From Flavobacterium enshiense DK69 (GTDB lineage: Bacteria > Bacteroidota > Bacteroidia > Flavobacteriales > Flavobacteriaceae): a stretch of DNA of 64,000 bases. The translations under genes were made by a program, and so were the position numbers. Numbering within the stretch: position 1 is the stretch's first letter; each line of letters begins with the position of its first letter. This document shows, in pieces, positions 18,968-28,849 of this stretch. The stretch lies in contig NZ_AVCS01000004.1 of the NCBI RefSeq assembly GCF_000498495.1, positions 124,001-188,000 of the forward strand, written 5' to 3'. A model generated the notes under the pieces. It searched no databases. It was not told where the DNA came from and saw only the letters and a program-made list of their open reading frames with translations.

Positions 18968-18981
18968 TAAAAAATTAGCAA

Positions 18982-19653
18982 ATGTTTGTCGGACCAATTC
19001 ATTCTTCCTGGCAGGATTTTTTTAACGCCGAGTCTCAAAAGAATTATTTTGATGACTTAATGCTTTCTGTAACTGAGGAATATGAAAATCATACTTGCTT
19101 TCCTCCAAAGGAATTGATTTTTAATGCCTTTAAACATTGTGGGTTTGATGATTTAAAAGTGGTTATCATCGGACAGGACCCTTATCATGGAGATGGTGAA
19201 GCAAACGGTTTGTGTTTTTCGGTTAATGATGGTGCGCTGATTCCACCGTCATTGCGTAATATTTTCCGGGAAATCAACGATGATTTTGACAGTATTTTTT
19301 TTCCGACTTCCGGGAATTTGGAACGCTGGGCGGATCAGGGAGTTTTGCTCTTAAATGCAGGATTGTCAGTTCGCAAAGATTTGGCCAATAGTCATAAACA
19401 TTTAAAATGGAATCTTTTTACCGATGCTGTGATTCAGAAAATTTCAGATGAAAAAGAGAATGTGGTTTTTTTGCTTTGGGGCGGATTTGCACATAAAAAA
19501 GGTCTAAAAATTGACCGGAAAAAACATCTTATTCTGGAAAGCGGACATCCATCGCCATTAAGCGCTAATCAGGGAAAATGGTTTGGGAACAAACACTTTA
19601 GCAAAGCAAATGCTTTTTTGAAGGAAAAGGGTAAAACAGAAATTATATGGTAA
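18982..19653 (+). CDS. ung: Uracil-DNA glycosylase, family 1
   Basis: 223 residues. Removes uracil from DNA in base excision repair. The water-activating motif GQDPYHG is at residues 64-70 (Asp66), the LLWGGFAHKKG strand follows, and the DNA-intercalation loop HPSPLS starts at His189. Length is normal. Divergent from mutS2. Confidence 0.96.
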   Translation: MFVGPIHSSWQDFFNAESQKNYFDDLMLSVTEEYENHTCFPPKELIFNAFKHCGFDDLKVVIIGQDPYHGDGEANGLCFSVNDGALIPPSLRNIFREINDDFDSIFFPTSGNLERWADQGVLLLNAGLSVRKDLANSHKHLKWNLFTDAVIQKISDEKENVVFLLWGGFAHKKGLKIDRKKHLILESGHPSPLSANQGKWFGNKHFSKANAFLKEKGKTEIIW

Positions 19654-19736
19654 AAAAGAATAGGTTGACGCAAAAGGTTGAGACAGTTTTTTTACTGGTT
19701 ATTTCTACAGTCGATATAAATATGTAAAAAGGTTGC

Positions 19737-20669
19737 TTAATTAAAAGTTAATGCTCCCAGAATTTCTTCGCTCATAAAAGGACCGCCCGGATATTTTGCG
19801 GTATAGTCAAGGTTTAGCCAAATCTGGCCGCGTTCATCTATGTGATAATGTACTTCTTTGCCGCGGCTTTCTTCTTTGAAAAGGACTTCTTTAATAAGGT
19901 AATTGATGTTTTCAAGATCGGCTTTTTTACCGATCAGCATTTCTGGATACAAATGCCCTCCTGTATGGATAATTCGAGGTGTACCTCCCACAGCTCTAAC
20001 TAATGCCGACATTAAAATGGCATGATCATCACAGTCCCCTGAGAAATGTTGCAGGGATTCGCTGGCGTATGCAATGTATTCTTTTCCTTTTGGATCATTT
20101 ACATAATTCCATCTGTTGCGAACCTCTGTGAAAACGGCAAAACATTGAATAATTCTGCGATATTGCTTGAAACCCTTAACATGAGTAAAATGTTTGGTTG
20201 TAGCCATTAACGCAAAATTTCTAACCTTCGGATTGTCAAAATTTACCGCGTCCATAATTTTACTTTTATTAGGGAAAGGCAGCAGTTTTGAGATTATTAT
20301 GTCTTGAGGATTAGGGTCGTCCGCCATTGAATAGACCATTGAACGATAATCTTCAAATACAGAATAGAATCCGTATCCGCCAAAAACAGTACCCCACGCC
20401 AAAGCAGCCAAATAGATGAAAATGCAGATAATAAGTACTGTTTTAAGCAGTCGTAAGATAAGCTGAATAACAATAAGGATAATCAGAAAAAGAAGAATTC
20501 TGTCTGATTCCATCCACCATTCAGGGTCGATAAGTTTCTGGTGTGCAATAATAAATATAGGAATAGCAATAAGAATGTTCAGCAGAAAAATAACAACATT
20601 ATCCCATGGCTTCGGTAAAGAAAGCCTTTCTCTCAGTATTTTGAGTTTAGGGGATGTTGTTGGAGTCAT
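19737..20669 (-). CDS. Membrane-anchored transglutaminase-like protein
   Basis: 310 residues. Two or three N-terminal membrane segments (about residues 22-45 and 60-95) precede a transglutaminase core: catalytic Cys213 in GDCDDHA, the His in GGHLYPE and the Asp in LNLDYT. In bacteria such domains are often proteases or amidases in the envelope. It is followed 22 bp away by nothing of shared function; the neighbour upstream is a substrate-binding-like protein. Confidence 0.8.
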   Translation of the reverse strand: MTPTTSPKLKILRERLSLPKPWDNVVIFLLNILIAIPIFIIAHQKLIDPEWWMESDRILLFLIILIVIQLILRLLKTVLIICIFIYLAALAWGTVFGGYGFYSVFEDYRSMVYSMADDPNPQDIIISKLLPFPNKSKIMDAVNFDNPKVRNFALMATTKHFTHVKGFKQYRRIIQCFAVFTEVRNRWNYVNDPKGKEYIAYASESLQHFSGDCDDHAILMSALVRAVGGTPRIIHTGGHLYPEMLIGKKADLENINYLIKEVLFKEESRGKEVHYHIDERGQIWLNLDYTAKYPGGPFMSEEILGALTFN

Positions 20670-20691
20670 TCGTTTGTTTCCTTCGCTAAAG

Positions 20692-21534
20692 TTATTTTAC
20701 AACCGATTCGTAGTCAAGTTTGTCAGTAATCAAATTTAATTCAAATAATTGGTTTTGAACTTTCTCGAATGTTTGTTTATCCAGTTTTTTTTGCGACCAT
20801 CGTGTCAGCTTCAGCCATTCCTGAATGTCTTCCGTTTTTTGATTGTATTTTGTAGCTAATGTTCTGTCTATGCTTGGAATATCTTTAAATTCAATTGTGG
20901 TATTATTGATGATTTCAAGAATTTGGGCTACAACATGTTTGTTAGTTTTCAAGAATTCATTTCGAACAGCTATCACAAAGCAAGGCCATGGAGTAGGGCA
21001 ATCGTCAATTCTTCTGAAAGTTCCGTTGTCTACTAATGGTTTTGTCATGAATCGTTCCCACATGAAATAATCGGCTGTTCCGTTAGATAAAGCTTCAACA
21101 GCGCCATCAATAGTGTTGACAATTTCAAATTTTAAATCAGTATTCCAATTTTGATTTTTAGCGTTTACGATAGCCATTAAGTGCGAACCTGAACCCATTC
21201 TGCTGATGGCAACTTTTTTGTTTTCCAAATCAGATAATTGCTGAAAGCTGGATTTTGCATCCACATGGATTCCCCAGATTAGCGGCGATTGCACGTAAAT
21301 CTGAACAATTGAGCTGTCATTTCCGGATGCAATATCTTTGATGATGCCTTCTGTCAGGATTACCGCCATATCGGTGGTTCCTTCACGAAGCATCTGGCAC
21401 ATCTTTCCTGTGCCTTCCGGAACGTCTGTCCACTGTAAATCGATATCTACTTCATCAAATTCACCGTTTTCCATGCATAAATGCCAAGGCAAATTAAAAT
21501 GTTCGGGAACTCCTGCTATTTTTACTGTTTTCAT
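20692..21534 (-). CDS. Periplasmic-binding-like (NMT1/SsuA-like) protein without signal peptide
   Basis: 280 residues. The sequence has the type 2 periplasmic-binding fold seen in NMT1/SsuA-like proteins: KIAGVPEHFNLPWHLCMENG, GKMCQMLREGTTDMAVILTEG and KKVAISRMGSGSHLMA. It lacks a signal peptide or lipobox, and no permease or ATPase is near, so transport is doubtful. It may be a cytoplasmic ligand binder or enzyme of the menaquinone (MqnA/D)-like or thiamin-precursor type. Confidence 0.72.
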   Translation of the reverse strand: MKTVKIAGVPEHFNLPWHLCMENGEFDEVDIDLQWTDVPEGTGKMCQMLREGTTDMAVILTEGIIKDIASGNDSSIVQIYVQSPLIWGIHVDAKSSFQQLSDLENKKVAISRMGSGSHLMAIVNAKNQNWNTDLKFEIVNTIDGAVEALSNGTADYFMWERFMTKPLVDNGTFRRIDDCPTPWPCFVIAVRNEFLKTNKHVVAQILEIINNTTIEFKDIPSIDRTLATKYNQKTEDIQEWLKLTRWSQKKLDKQTFEKVQNQLFELNLITDKLDYESVVK

Positions 21535-21541
21535 ACTTTGT

Positions 21542-22069
21542 TTAAATATTTTTATTCTCTAATTCATACCAATTCCATAATACTTCATCCTCCAGGTATT
21601 GTTCTGTTAACTGCATTCCAATTTTTTGCAGAATTCTGTTTGAAGCGTCGTTTCCGGATTGGGCAGAAGCAGTCATTGTTTTGATTTTCATTGTGTTGAA
21701 TCCGTAAGTTAACCAGGCAAATGAAGCTTCGGAGGCATACCCTTTGCCCCAAAAAGGCTCATCTAATCGGTAACCGATATCGTAGAAATTTGTTTTGTTG
21801 TTAATGGTTTCGGTATTAAATTTGAGGCCTGCCCATCCCATAAATTCATTTGTTTCTTTCGAAATCATGGCAAATCTACCGATGTTATTTTCGATGTATT
21901 GGTTTCTGACCAATTCGATTGTTTTTAGTATTTCTTCAATTGTATTTGTTGGTTTGTTCCATAAATATTTATGAACAATAGGGTTAGAATCCATTTTAAA
22001 CATGGGTTCGGCATCAGAAAGTAAGAGTTCACGAAGCAATAAACGTTCTGTTTCTATGATTAGATTCAT
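21542..22069 (-). CDS. GNAT-family N-acetyltransferase (RimJ/RimL type)
   Basis: 175 residues. IIETERLLLRELLLSDAEPMF, GYRLDEPFWGKGYASEA and the SGNDASNRILQKIGM segment are the hallmarks of RimJ/RimL-like acetyltransferases that modify N-termini or small amines with acetyl-CoA. It sits 2 bp from the VOC gene in the same direction, in a tight block with the nucleoside phosphorylase. The acceptor is unknown. Confidence 0.85.
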   Translation of the reverse strand: MNLIIETERLLLRELLLSDAEPMFKMDSNPIVHKYLWNKPTNTIEEILKTIELVRNQYIENNIGRFAMISKETNEFMGWAGLKFNTETINNKTNFYDIGYRLDEPFWGKGYASEASFAWLTYGFNTMKIKTMTASAQSGNDASNRILQKIGMQLTEQYLEDEVLWNWYELENKNI

Positions 22070-22071
22070 GA

Positions 22072-22449
22072 TTACGAAGCTTTTAAATTTGAAATAATAA
22101 TCCTGAATCCGTCCGGGTCAAGAAACATTTTTCCGTTTGTATTCCAATACGTATTTTTTGAAGAAATGGTTGATATATCGTAATGTAACAATTTATTAAT
22201 CAATCTTTTGTATTCTTCAAATGTTTCAGGGTATAAAACCGTAATGTCATCTTCATCGCTAAAATGATTAGCTTCATCATTGGACTGAGTAAACTCAAAA
22301 TGCCAATCGGAATCCGGCCTGCCAATGAAAATCCCGTTGTAATTATCGTGATTTTCGAAACTTCCCAATATGTCAAAACCTAAAACATCAGTATAGAATG
22401 TTTTGATTCTTTCCAAATCATTGGTATGTCTGGCAATCCTTAGTTTCAT
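22072..22449 (-). CDS. VOC (glyoxalase/bleomycin-resistance fold) protein
   Basis: 125 residues, one VOC repeat pair: RIARHTNDLERIKTFYTDVLGF at the start and KMFLDPDGFRIIISN at the end. The FYTDVLGF and DPDG motifs are typical. It abuts the phosphorylase gene (end 22449, next starts 22450) and is likely co-transcribed. Metal use and substrate cannot be assigned. Confidence 0.82.
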   Translation of the reverse strand: MKLRIARHTNDLERIKTFYTDVLGFDILGSFENHDNYNGIFIGRPDSDWHFEFTQSNDEANHFSDEDDITVLYPETFEEYKRLINKLLHYDISTISSKNTYWNTNGKMFLDPDGFRIIISNLKAS

Positions 22450-23322
22450 TTAACTTACTAATTTATTCAAAACGTAAATGATTAATTCATCTACAGCTTT
22501 ATACGGATCTGTGCTGAAAGTTCCATTAGCTCGATTGGCTATAATGGCATTCATTGACAATGTCTCATGTCCTAATAATTTCCCTAAACCGTAAATCGCA
22601 GCCGTTTCCATTTCAAGATTTGTCATTCGGATTCCCTTGTGATTAAAACTGTCCATTTTACTATTTAACTCCTCGTCCTGAATATTTAAACGTAAAACAC
22701 GGCCTTGCGGACCGTAAAATCCTCCGGCTGTTCCTGTGAGTCCTTTATAGGTAAAATCGCTTTCGATCAACTTTGAAAGTTTTTCACTTCCTTTGACTAC
22801 ATACGGTCTTCCTTTTTGTAAATCCCAATTCGTATGACTGATAAAAGCGTCTTCGATTTCTTTATCTGTAACGGAATCAATTAAATAGGAGCGAAGCATA
22901 TTGTCTAATCCAATAGCATATTCAGACATTACGATGCCATCTACCGGGATATCCGCTTGTAAGGAACCTGAAGTTCCGATACGGATGATATTTAAAGATG
23001 TGAGATTGTTTTTTGGCTGTCGCGTATTTAAATCGATATTGACAAGCGCATCCAATTCGTTCATTACAATATCGATATTATCTGGTCCAATTCCTGTGGA
23101 CATGACTGTCAGTCGCTTGCCTTTATATGTTCCTGTTTGGGTTTTGAATTCTCTTTTTTGAGTTGAAAATTCAATAGTATCAAAGAATTGGGTGATTTTT
23201 TCAACGCGATATTGATCACCCACAAAGATGATGTCATGTGCAATATTTTCCGGTTTCAGATTTAGGTGATAAACACTTCCGTCCGGGTTTAGTATTAATT
23301 CAGATGATTTTATGTTTGACAT
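22450..23322 (-). CDS. Nucleoside phosphorylase (uridine phosphorylase-like)
   Basis: 290 residues. PNP/UDP superfamily: RIGTSGSLQADIPVDG (phosphate/ribose site), STGIGPDNI and the MTNLEMETAAIYGLGKLLG motif with its ribose-binding Glu. It splits a nucleoside with phosphate in salvage. The Bacteroidota form is longer than E. coli Udp (about 253). Base specificity is not decided by what I can see. Confidence 0.86.
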   Translation of the reverse strand: MSNIKSSELILNPDGSVYHLNLKPENIAHDIIFVGDQYRVEKITQFFDTIEFSTQKREFKTQTGTYKGKRLTVMSTGIGPDNIDIVMNELDALVNIDLNTRQPKNNLTSLNIIRIGTSGSLQADIPVDGIVMSEYAIGLDNMLRSYLIDSVTDKEIEDAFISHTNWDLQKGRPYVVKGSEKLSKLIESDFTYKGLTGTAGGFYGPQGRVLRLNIQDEELNSKMDSFNHKGIRMTNLEMETAAIYGLGKLLGHETLSMNAIIANRANGTFSTDPYKAVDELIIYVLNKLVS

Positions 23323-23447
23323 GGGTTTTAAGGTGCTAAGATTCTGAGGTGCTAAGGTGATAAGGTTTTTAGTAGCTAATTTTTTTGTTTATGAATGCGA
23401 CTGCAACTGTAAACTGTTATCTGCTTTCTGTAATCTGTTGACTGAAA

Positions 23448-23780
23448 TCATCCTCCAACTCGTTTTACCTTAAATCCTTTTTCTTTCAGAATTTCCATTA
23501 TTTTGTCGCGGTAATCACCCTGAATAATAATGGACTCGTCTTTAAAGCTTCCGCCAACGCTGAGTTTGGTTTTAATTTCTTTGGCTAAGATTTTAAAATC
23601 TTCGATATCGCCTTCATAACCTTCAATAATAGTGGTAGCTTTGCCTTTTCGCTTTTCATATTTGCAGATTAAAGGCTCTTTTTGAATGAAAAGAGTATGT
23701 TCTTCATCTTGAACTTCTTCCGGTTCATTTGAAGGTATGTGATCGGGAAACAGGTTTTTTAGTTGGTCTTGTAAATCCAT
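23448..23780 (-). CDS. SUI1/eIF1-family translation factor (YciH-like)
   Basis: 110 residues from the ATG at 23780 (MDLQDQLKNLF). A SUI1 domain occupies the C-terminal two thirds: RKGKATTIIEGYEG, KTKLSVGGSFKDESIIIQGD, and IMEILKEKGFKVKRVGG. The bacterial homologue YciH influences start-codon fidelity; the precise role here is not known. Confidence 0.88.
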   Translation of the reverse strand: MDLQDQLKNLFPDHIPSNEPEEVQDEEHTLFIQKEPLICKYEKRKGKATTIIEGYEGDIEDFKILAKEIKTKLSVGGSFKDESIIIQGDYRDKIMEILKEKGFKVKRVGG

Positions 23781-23896
23781 AATTATGTGAAATTCCAAAT
23801 TTTGTAAATCGTAACCTTCAAAGTTATTTAAAAATTAAATTCCAAACCCCAATTTGACTTGGAATTTGGAATTTATTAACTGAAAATTTATTGAGA

Positions 23897-24850
23897 TTAT
23901 TTTTTGATCAAGCCTAAGTCAACCAAACGCTCGTATAAGAAATCGCCGGCTGTGATGTCATCGTATAGTTTAGGGTGATTTTCATCGATACAGTTTTCCA
24001 GGCAGTTCAAAGGCATTTCGCTAATCGGGTGCATGAAAAAAGGAATTGAATAACGGGATGTGCCCCATAATTCTCTTGGAGGATTAACAACCTGATGAAT
24101 GGTCGATTTCAGTTTGTTGTTTGTATGACGGGATAACATATCGCCCACGTTAATCACTAATTCATCGTCTTCAGCTATTGCGTCAATCCATTGTCCGTCG
24201 TGGTTTTGTACCTGTAAGCCTTTGCCTTGTGCTCCCATCAAAAGGGTGATAAGGTTGATGTCACCATGAGCGGCAGCACGAACGGCTCCGTCTTTAGGTT
24301 CGTCGGTAATAGGAGGATAGTGGATTGGTCTTAAAATGCTGTTTCCGTCTTTGATGAATTTGTCAAAATAAAATTCGTCTAAACCGATATAAATAGCCAA
24401 TGCTCTTAAAACATAAACTCCGGTTTTTTCAAGCATCTGATATGCTTCTTTGCCGATGGAGTTGAATTTCGATAATTCGGTAACTGTTACATTTTCAGGG
24501 TATTCAGAAGCGTATTTTGAATCATCGCTTAAATATTGTCCAAAATGCCAGAACTCTTTCAAATCACCGGCTGAACGACCTTTAGCATGCTCTTTTCCAA
24601 AAGAAACATAACCTCTTTGTCCTCCGATTCCCGGAATTTCATACTTGGTTTTTACTTCTAAAGGAAGGTTGAAGAAATTGCGGACTTCACCATAAAGTTC
24701 TTCTACTAATTTGTCATCTAAGAAATGACCTTTTAATGCTACGAAGCCGATTTCTTCGTAGGCTTTTCCGATTTCATTTACAAATTTTTGTTTACGTGCC
24801 GGGTCATCCGACAGGAAATCACGTAAGTCAACACTAGGAATGTTTTGCAT
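23897..24850 (-). CDS. 2-oxoglutarate/Fe(II) oxygenase, isopenicillin N synthase family
   Basis: 317 residues. An N-terminal DIOX_N region (SVDLRDFLSDD, GFVALKGH) is followed by the Fe(II)/2OG core: AAHGDINLITLL (H-x-D), then DMLSRHTNNKLKSTIHQVV with the distal His, and the RYSIPFFMHP 2OG-binding Arg. Such enzymes hydroxylate or cyclise small molecules; the substrate is unknown. It is divergent from the E1 dehydrogenase gene. Confidence 0.85.
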   Translation of the reverse strand: MQNIPSVDLRDFLSDDPARKQKFVNEIGKAYEEIGFVALKGHFLDDKLVEELYGEVRNFFNLPLEVKTKYEIPGIGGQRGYVSFGKEHAKGRSAGDLKEFWHFGQYLSDDSKYASEYPENVTVTELSKFNSIGKEAYQMLEKTGVYVLRALAIYIGLDEFYFDKFIKDGNSILRPIHYPPITDEPKDGAVRAAAHGDINLITLLMGAQGKGLQVQNHDGQWIDAIAEDDELVINVGDMLSRHTNNKLKSTIHQVVNPPRELWGTSRYSIPFFMHPISEMPLNCLENCIDENHPKLYDDITAGDFLYERLVDLGLIKK

Positions 24851-24992
24851 TGTACTTAAGTTTTTGTTATTAACGTTTTCGGTGTAAAACCGTTTATTTA
24901 CAGCAAATGTATGTAATAATAGCTCTAGAAAAATAATAAAGTTGTCAACAATTTAAGATATTACCTGTCTGATACTTAGAATAGAAGATTTT

Positions 24993-25023
24993 GCGTAAAA
25001 TAAAATATCCAAACATTTTACGC
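24993..25023. promoter_or_regulatory. Inverted repeat upstream of the E1 gene
   Basis: GCGTAAAAT and its exact complement ATTTTACGC are separated by 13 bp, 50 bp upstream of the E1 start and near the -33 region. Candidate operator in the divergent spacer. Confidence 0.45.
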
Positions 25024-25041
25024 TTAAAGTGTTATTTTTTA

Positions 25042-25049
25042 TACTTTTG
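25042..25049 (+). promoter_or_regulatory. -7 promoter box of the E1 gene
   Basis: TACTTTTG fits TAnnTTTG, 26 bp upstream of the E1 ATG. Confidence 0.45.
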
Positions 25050-25074
25050 AAAGCGTTTAAAAAAACACATTATA

Positions 25075-27051
25075 ATGAATTTTGATAGAAAGAATTTATC
25101 TAATGAGCAGTTGTTGGATTTATATAAAAAAATCCTAAAACCACGATTGATTGAAGAGAAGATGCTTATCCTGATCCGCCAGGGGAAAGTTTCTAAATGG
25201 TTTTCGGGAATAGGACAGGAAGCTATTTCGGTTGGAATTACTTCTGTTTTAGATAAAGATGAATACATTTTGCCGATGCACCGTAATTTAGGTGTATTTA
25301 CCACAAGAGAAATTCCGCTACACCGTTTGTTTTCGCAATGGCAAGGGAAACGCAATGGTTTTACCAAAGGCCGTGACCGTTCATTCCACTTCGGGACTCA
25401 GGAGTACAATATTATAGGAATGATTTCGCATCTTGGTCCGCAGATGGGTGTGGCCGACGGAATTGCTTTAGCAAATAAATTGAAGAAAAACGGTAAAGTT
25501 ACAGCTGTTTTTACTGGTGAAGGTGCTACTTCGGAGGGTGATTTTCATGAAGCATTGAATGTTGCGTCTGTGTGGGATTTACCGGTTTTATTCGTAATCG
25601 AGAATAACGGTTACGGATTGTCAACGCCAACCAATGAGCAATACCGTTGCAAGCAATTGGCTGATAGAGGTGCAGGTTACGGAATGGAAAGCCATGTGGT
25701 GGACGGAAACAATATTTTGGAGGTTTATAATTTGATATCCGAATTGAAAACTTCGATGATTGAAAATCCACGTCCGGTACTTTTGGAGTTTATGACGTTC
25801 CGTATGCGCGGACACGAAGAGGCGAGTGGCACCAAATATGTTCCGCAGGAATTGATGGACATGTGGGCGATTAAAGACCCTGTGGAGAATTTCAGAAAGT
25901 ATTTGAAAACTACAGCTGTTTTATCCGACGAACAAGATGAAGCTTTCAGAGCAGAAATCAAGAAAGAAATTGATACGGATTGGGCTAAAGTTCAGGAAGA
26001 GCCTGCTATTGTTGCGGATTTGAATGAAGAATTAAACGATGTTTACGCTCCGTACACATTTGAAAATATAGAACCGAAAAGTGAAACAGAAAATATCCGT
26101 GTGATTGATGCAATTTCACAAGGATTGAGCCAGTCTATGGAACGTCATCCGAATTTGGTGGTGATGGGACAGGACATCGCAGAATATGGCGGCGCTTTCA
26201 AAATCACTGATGGTTTTGTGGATAAATTTGGAAAAGACCGTGTTCGCAATACACCAATCTGCGAAAGCGTTATTGTTTCTGCAGCTAACGGATTGTCGAT
26301 TAACGGACACAAAGCTGTTGTAGAAATGCAATTCGCCGATTTCGTATCGACAGGATTCAACCCGATTGTAAACTTATTGGCGAAACAGCATTACCGTTGG
26401 CAGGAGAAATCCGATGTGGTGGTGCGTATGCCTTGCGGAGGCGGGACACAGGCAGGACCTTTCCATTCACAAACCAATGAAGCATGGTTTACCAAAACTC
26501 CGGGATTGAAAGTCGTTTACCCAGCGTTCCCTTATGATGCTAAAGGATTATTAGCTACAGCAATTAATGATCCGAATCCTGTAATGTTCTTCGAACATAA
26601 ATTATTATACAGAAGTGTTTATCAGGATGTGCCGAAAGATTATTATACTTTGCCGTTAGGAAAAGCGTCGTTGCTGAAAGAAGGTAAGGATGTAACCATC
26701 ATTTCGTTTGGAGCTGGAGTACACTGGGCATTGGAAACTTTGACTAAGAATCCGGAAATTTCAGCAGACTTATTAGATTTGAGAAGTTTACAGCCATTGG
26801 ATTGGGAGGCAATATATACTTCGGTTAAGAAAACCGGCCGCGTGATTATTCTTCAGGAAGATACTTTGTTTGGTGGAATTGCAAGTGATATTTCTTCGAT
26901 GATTATGGAGAATTGCTTTGAATACCTTGATGCTCCGGTTAGACGCGTAGCAAGTTTGGAATCAGCTATTCCGTTTATGAAATCATTGGAAGATCAGTAT
27001 TTACCAAAAGAAAGATTTGAAAAGGAATTACAGGAATTGTTGAAATACTAA
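25075..27051 (+). CDS. 2-oxoacid (branched-chain type) dehydrogenase E1, fused alpha and beta subunits
   Basis: 658 residues. Residues 1 to about 330 are E1 alpha with the thiamin-diphosphate motif beginning GEG at residue 148 and ending [14 protein letters not shown] follows. Residues about 345-658 are E1 beta ([46 protein letters not shown]). The complex oxidatively decarboxylates branched 2-oxoacids to acyl-CoA, supplying branched fatty acids. Alpha/beta fusion is usual in Flavobacteria. E2 and E3 are not adjacent. Its 3' end is duplicated twice downstream. Confidence 0.92.
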   Translation: MNFDRKNLSNEQLLDLYKKILKPRLIEEKMLILIRQGKVSKWFSGIGQEAISVGITSVLDKDEYILPMHRNLGVFTTREIPLHRLFSQWQGKRNGFTKGRDRSFHFGTQEYNIIGMISHLGPQMGVADGIALANKLKKNGKVTAVFTGEGATSEGDFHEALNVASVWDLPVLFVIENNGYGLSTPTNEQYRCKQLADRGAGYGMESHVVDGNNILEVYNLISELKTSMIENPRPVLLEFMTFRMRGHEEASGTKYVPQELMDMWAIKDPVENFRKYLKTTAVLSDEQDEAFRAEIKKEIDTDWAKVQEEPAIVADLNEELNDVYAPYTFENIEPKSETENIRVIDAISQGLSQSMERHPNLVVMGQDIAEYGGAFKITDGFVDKFGKDRVRNTPICESVIVSAANGLSINGHKAVVEMQFADFVSTGFNPIVNLLAKQHYRWQEKSDVVVRMPCGGGTQAGPFHSQTNEAWFTKTPGLKVVYPAFPYDAKGLLATAINDPNPVMFFEHKLLYRSVYQDVPKDYYTLPLGKASLLKEGKDVTIISFGAGVHWALETLTKNPEISADLLDLRSLQPLDWEAIYTSVKKTGRVIILQEDTLFGGIASDISSMIMENCFEYLDAPVRRVASLESAIPFMKSLEDQYLPKERFEKELQELLKY

Positions 27052-27055
27052 AAAT

Positions 27056-27088
27056 AAAAAAATCCCTAGCATGAGTTAGGGATTTTTT
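27056..27088 (+). terminator. Rho-independent terminator of the E1 gene
   Basis: AAAAATCCCTA / TAGGGATTTTT with loop containing CATGAGT; copies with the same layout lie at 28.8 and 30.7 kb. Confidence 0.85.
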
Positions 27089-27222
27089 GTTTTCAAACCC
27101 TTCCTTAAGACGGAAGTCAAATAGGTAAAATTGAGTTTAAATTTAGACAAACCTCCAATTTAATGAAATCGATGTTGTGGGTTTGTGCTTTCGCACCATG
27201 AGGATTACAATTCCTATATTTA

Positions 27223-28590
27223 TTATAGCCGCAAAGAGGTTTTATAAGAAACAAATCCTAAAATTGAGCAAATCAACATGCAAAGTAACAATACACCATA
27301 CACGAAAAAACTATAATGAACCAAGGACGAATAAAGAGCTAAGATCAATAATAATAGTGGTGTTATTACCCAAATTGAAAATCTAATTACTTTCTTATCT
27401 ACCATAAATTCCAAAGTTTCGTCGGAAGTGTACTCGGAAATAATTTTGTATTGTAATTGCTTTGCTCTATTTAATGTCTCATATAATAAACAGTATATAA
27501 TTGTAAGTACCAAAAACATAGCCAATGGAAACCATCTCCTCGATATATCAAATCCCAAAATGGAAACGGTATCATTGTTCTTAATGAGTTCCTGGGAAGC
27601 CATAGAATCTACCATTTTCAACTGATAATAGCCGTATGTGCTTTTTAGTTGATTTAGCCTATTCTTATGGTTTGTAAGTTCATTTAAAATGATTTTGTCA
27701 AATCCTGCAAAGTGCAAAATTGAAGGAAATGTCAAAGAATCAACCTTAATAGGTACCTTTATAAAATATTCTTGTAGTCGGCCTTGACTTGGACCTTGAC
27801 GTTCACTATAGGAAACCACGAGAGTATTTTCATAAAAGCACACACTTTTAAACTCTAACTTATAGCTAAATAAACTCTTTCTGACTCCTAACTCTGCCGG
27901 ACCATCATCCTCAACTTCTGTATATGGGTTAGGTTGATTGTTAAGTTGATTTAAATCAGTAGGTTGGTCGAGACTTTTTTCTTTAGTGAAACTTTGCTCT
28001 GCACTATCAAGTTTTTGAATTAATAGGGTTGTGTCTATTCCTTTTACAAAATATGCCTTTTCTGAAGCCGAATATTTTTTAAACATAGTTATTGCTGAAT
28101 CAACAGTAGCTAATTGGTCGGTATTTCTATAGCCAGATCTATCAAACCCCATTTCAATAGCTGTATTACGGAGCTTTTCTATAGATTCTTTATTTTTTTT
28201 CAGAAGTGATTGATTAGCCATCAAAATGAACTTATTCATGGCTTCGCCTCCACCTTTTGTTGTTCTATCTACCGGAGCGCCATACCCGTTTAATATGCGC
28301 ACCAATTTATTTCTTGAATTAATGTGAAGAAGGCTTAACTCACGGTTTTTATTCTCGAGATACGTTACTCTTTCCAATTCAAAATTTTCAAAGCCAAGGT
28401 TTTCATCGCCTTTATCATAAACGTTTTTCAAAAAAATTAAATATCTGCTGTCACGTGTCTTTTCTTTCAGATCTAAAAAGTTAATAAAAATGAGCAGACT
28501 GATTATGAGAAAGGTAAAAATGACTTTTGAAAAGAAGAGAGTACGCTTTGCAAGGGAATTGAAAACTTCTTTTTCCATAATGTTTTCCAT
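27223..28590 (-). CDS. Membrane protein of unknown function
   Basis: About 455 residues from the ATG at 28590 (MENIMEKEVFN); an ATG at 28578 is equally good and one at 28677 less likely. One membrane segment near residues 20-40 (FLIISLLIFINFL), a large extracytoplasmic domain of about 300 residues with no known motif, then three C-terminal segments (FPLAMFLVLTIIYCLLY and two more). I do not recognise the family. It lies between the E1 gene and a copy of the E1 3' end, so it was probably acquired. Confidence 0.7.
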   Translation of the reverse strand: MENIMEKEVFNSLAKRTLFFSKVIFTFLIISLLIFINFLDLKEKTRDSRYLIFLKNVYDKGDENLGFENFELERVTYLENKNRELSLLHINSRNKLVRILNGYGAPVDRTTKGGGEAMNKFILMANQSLLKKNKESIEKLRNTAIEMGFDRSGYRNTDQLATVDSAITMFKKYSASEKAYFVKGIDTTLLIQKLDSAEQSFTKEKSLDQPTDLNQLNNQPNPYTEVEDDGPAELGVRKSLFSYKLEFKSVCFYENTLVVSYSERQGPSQGRLQEYFIKVPIKVDSLTFPSILHFAGFDKIILNELTNHKNRLNQLKSTYGYYQLKMVDSMASQELIKNNDTVSILGFDISRRWFPLAMFLVLTIIYCLLYETLNRAKQLQYKIISEYTSDETLEFMVDKKVIRFSIWVITPLLLLILALYSSLVHYSFFVYGVLLLCMLICSILGFVSYKTSLRL

Positions 28591-28701
28591 AATTTGGTTA
28601 TGATAGTACCTTGATAAAGATTGATGAACAACCTGATATCTTAAAACTAATTTCGTAATTGTAAGATAATCTTTCAAATTAAATCGTTATAATGTAAGAA
28701 A

Positions 28702-28820
28702 ATACCGTTTTAAAATCACTTAAAGATCAGTATTTACCAAAAGAACGCTTTGAAAAGGAGTTATCGGAATTATTGAAATACTAAATAGAAAATCCCCGCC
28801 ATGAGTTGAGTATTTTTTAT
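28702..28820 (+). repeat. Duplicated 3' end of the E1 gene with decayed terminator, copy 2
   Basis: From AAATCA at 28713 the frame reads [17 protein letters not shown] and ends ELLKY with TAA at 28782-28784, matching the E1 C-terminus. A one-base loss upstream breaks the frame. The following terminator keeps the loop CATGAGTT but its stem has decayed. No start codon or body is present, so it is not a gene. Confidence 0.85.
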
Positions 28821-28849
28821 TTTTTAATAGTCAACTTGAAAGCATATTA

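Noticed and set aside
28702..28820. The E1 tail copy as an independent small gene
   Set aside because: It has no start, the frame is broken at its 5' side and the terminator has decayed.
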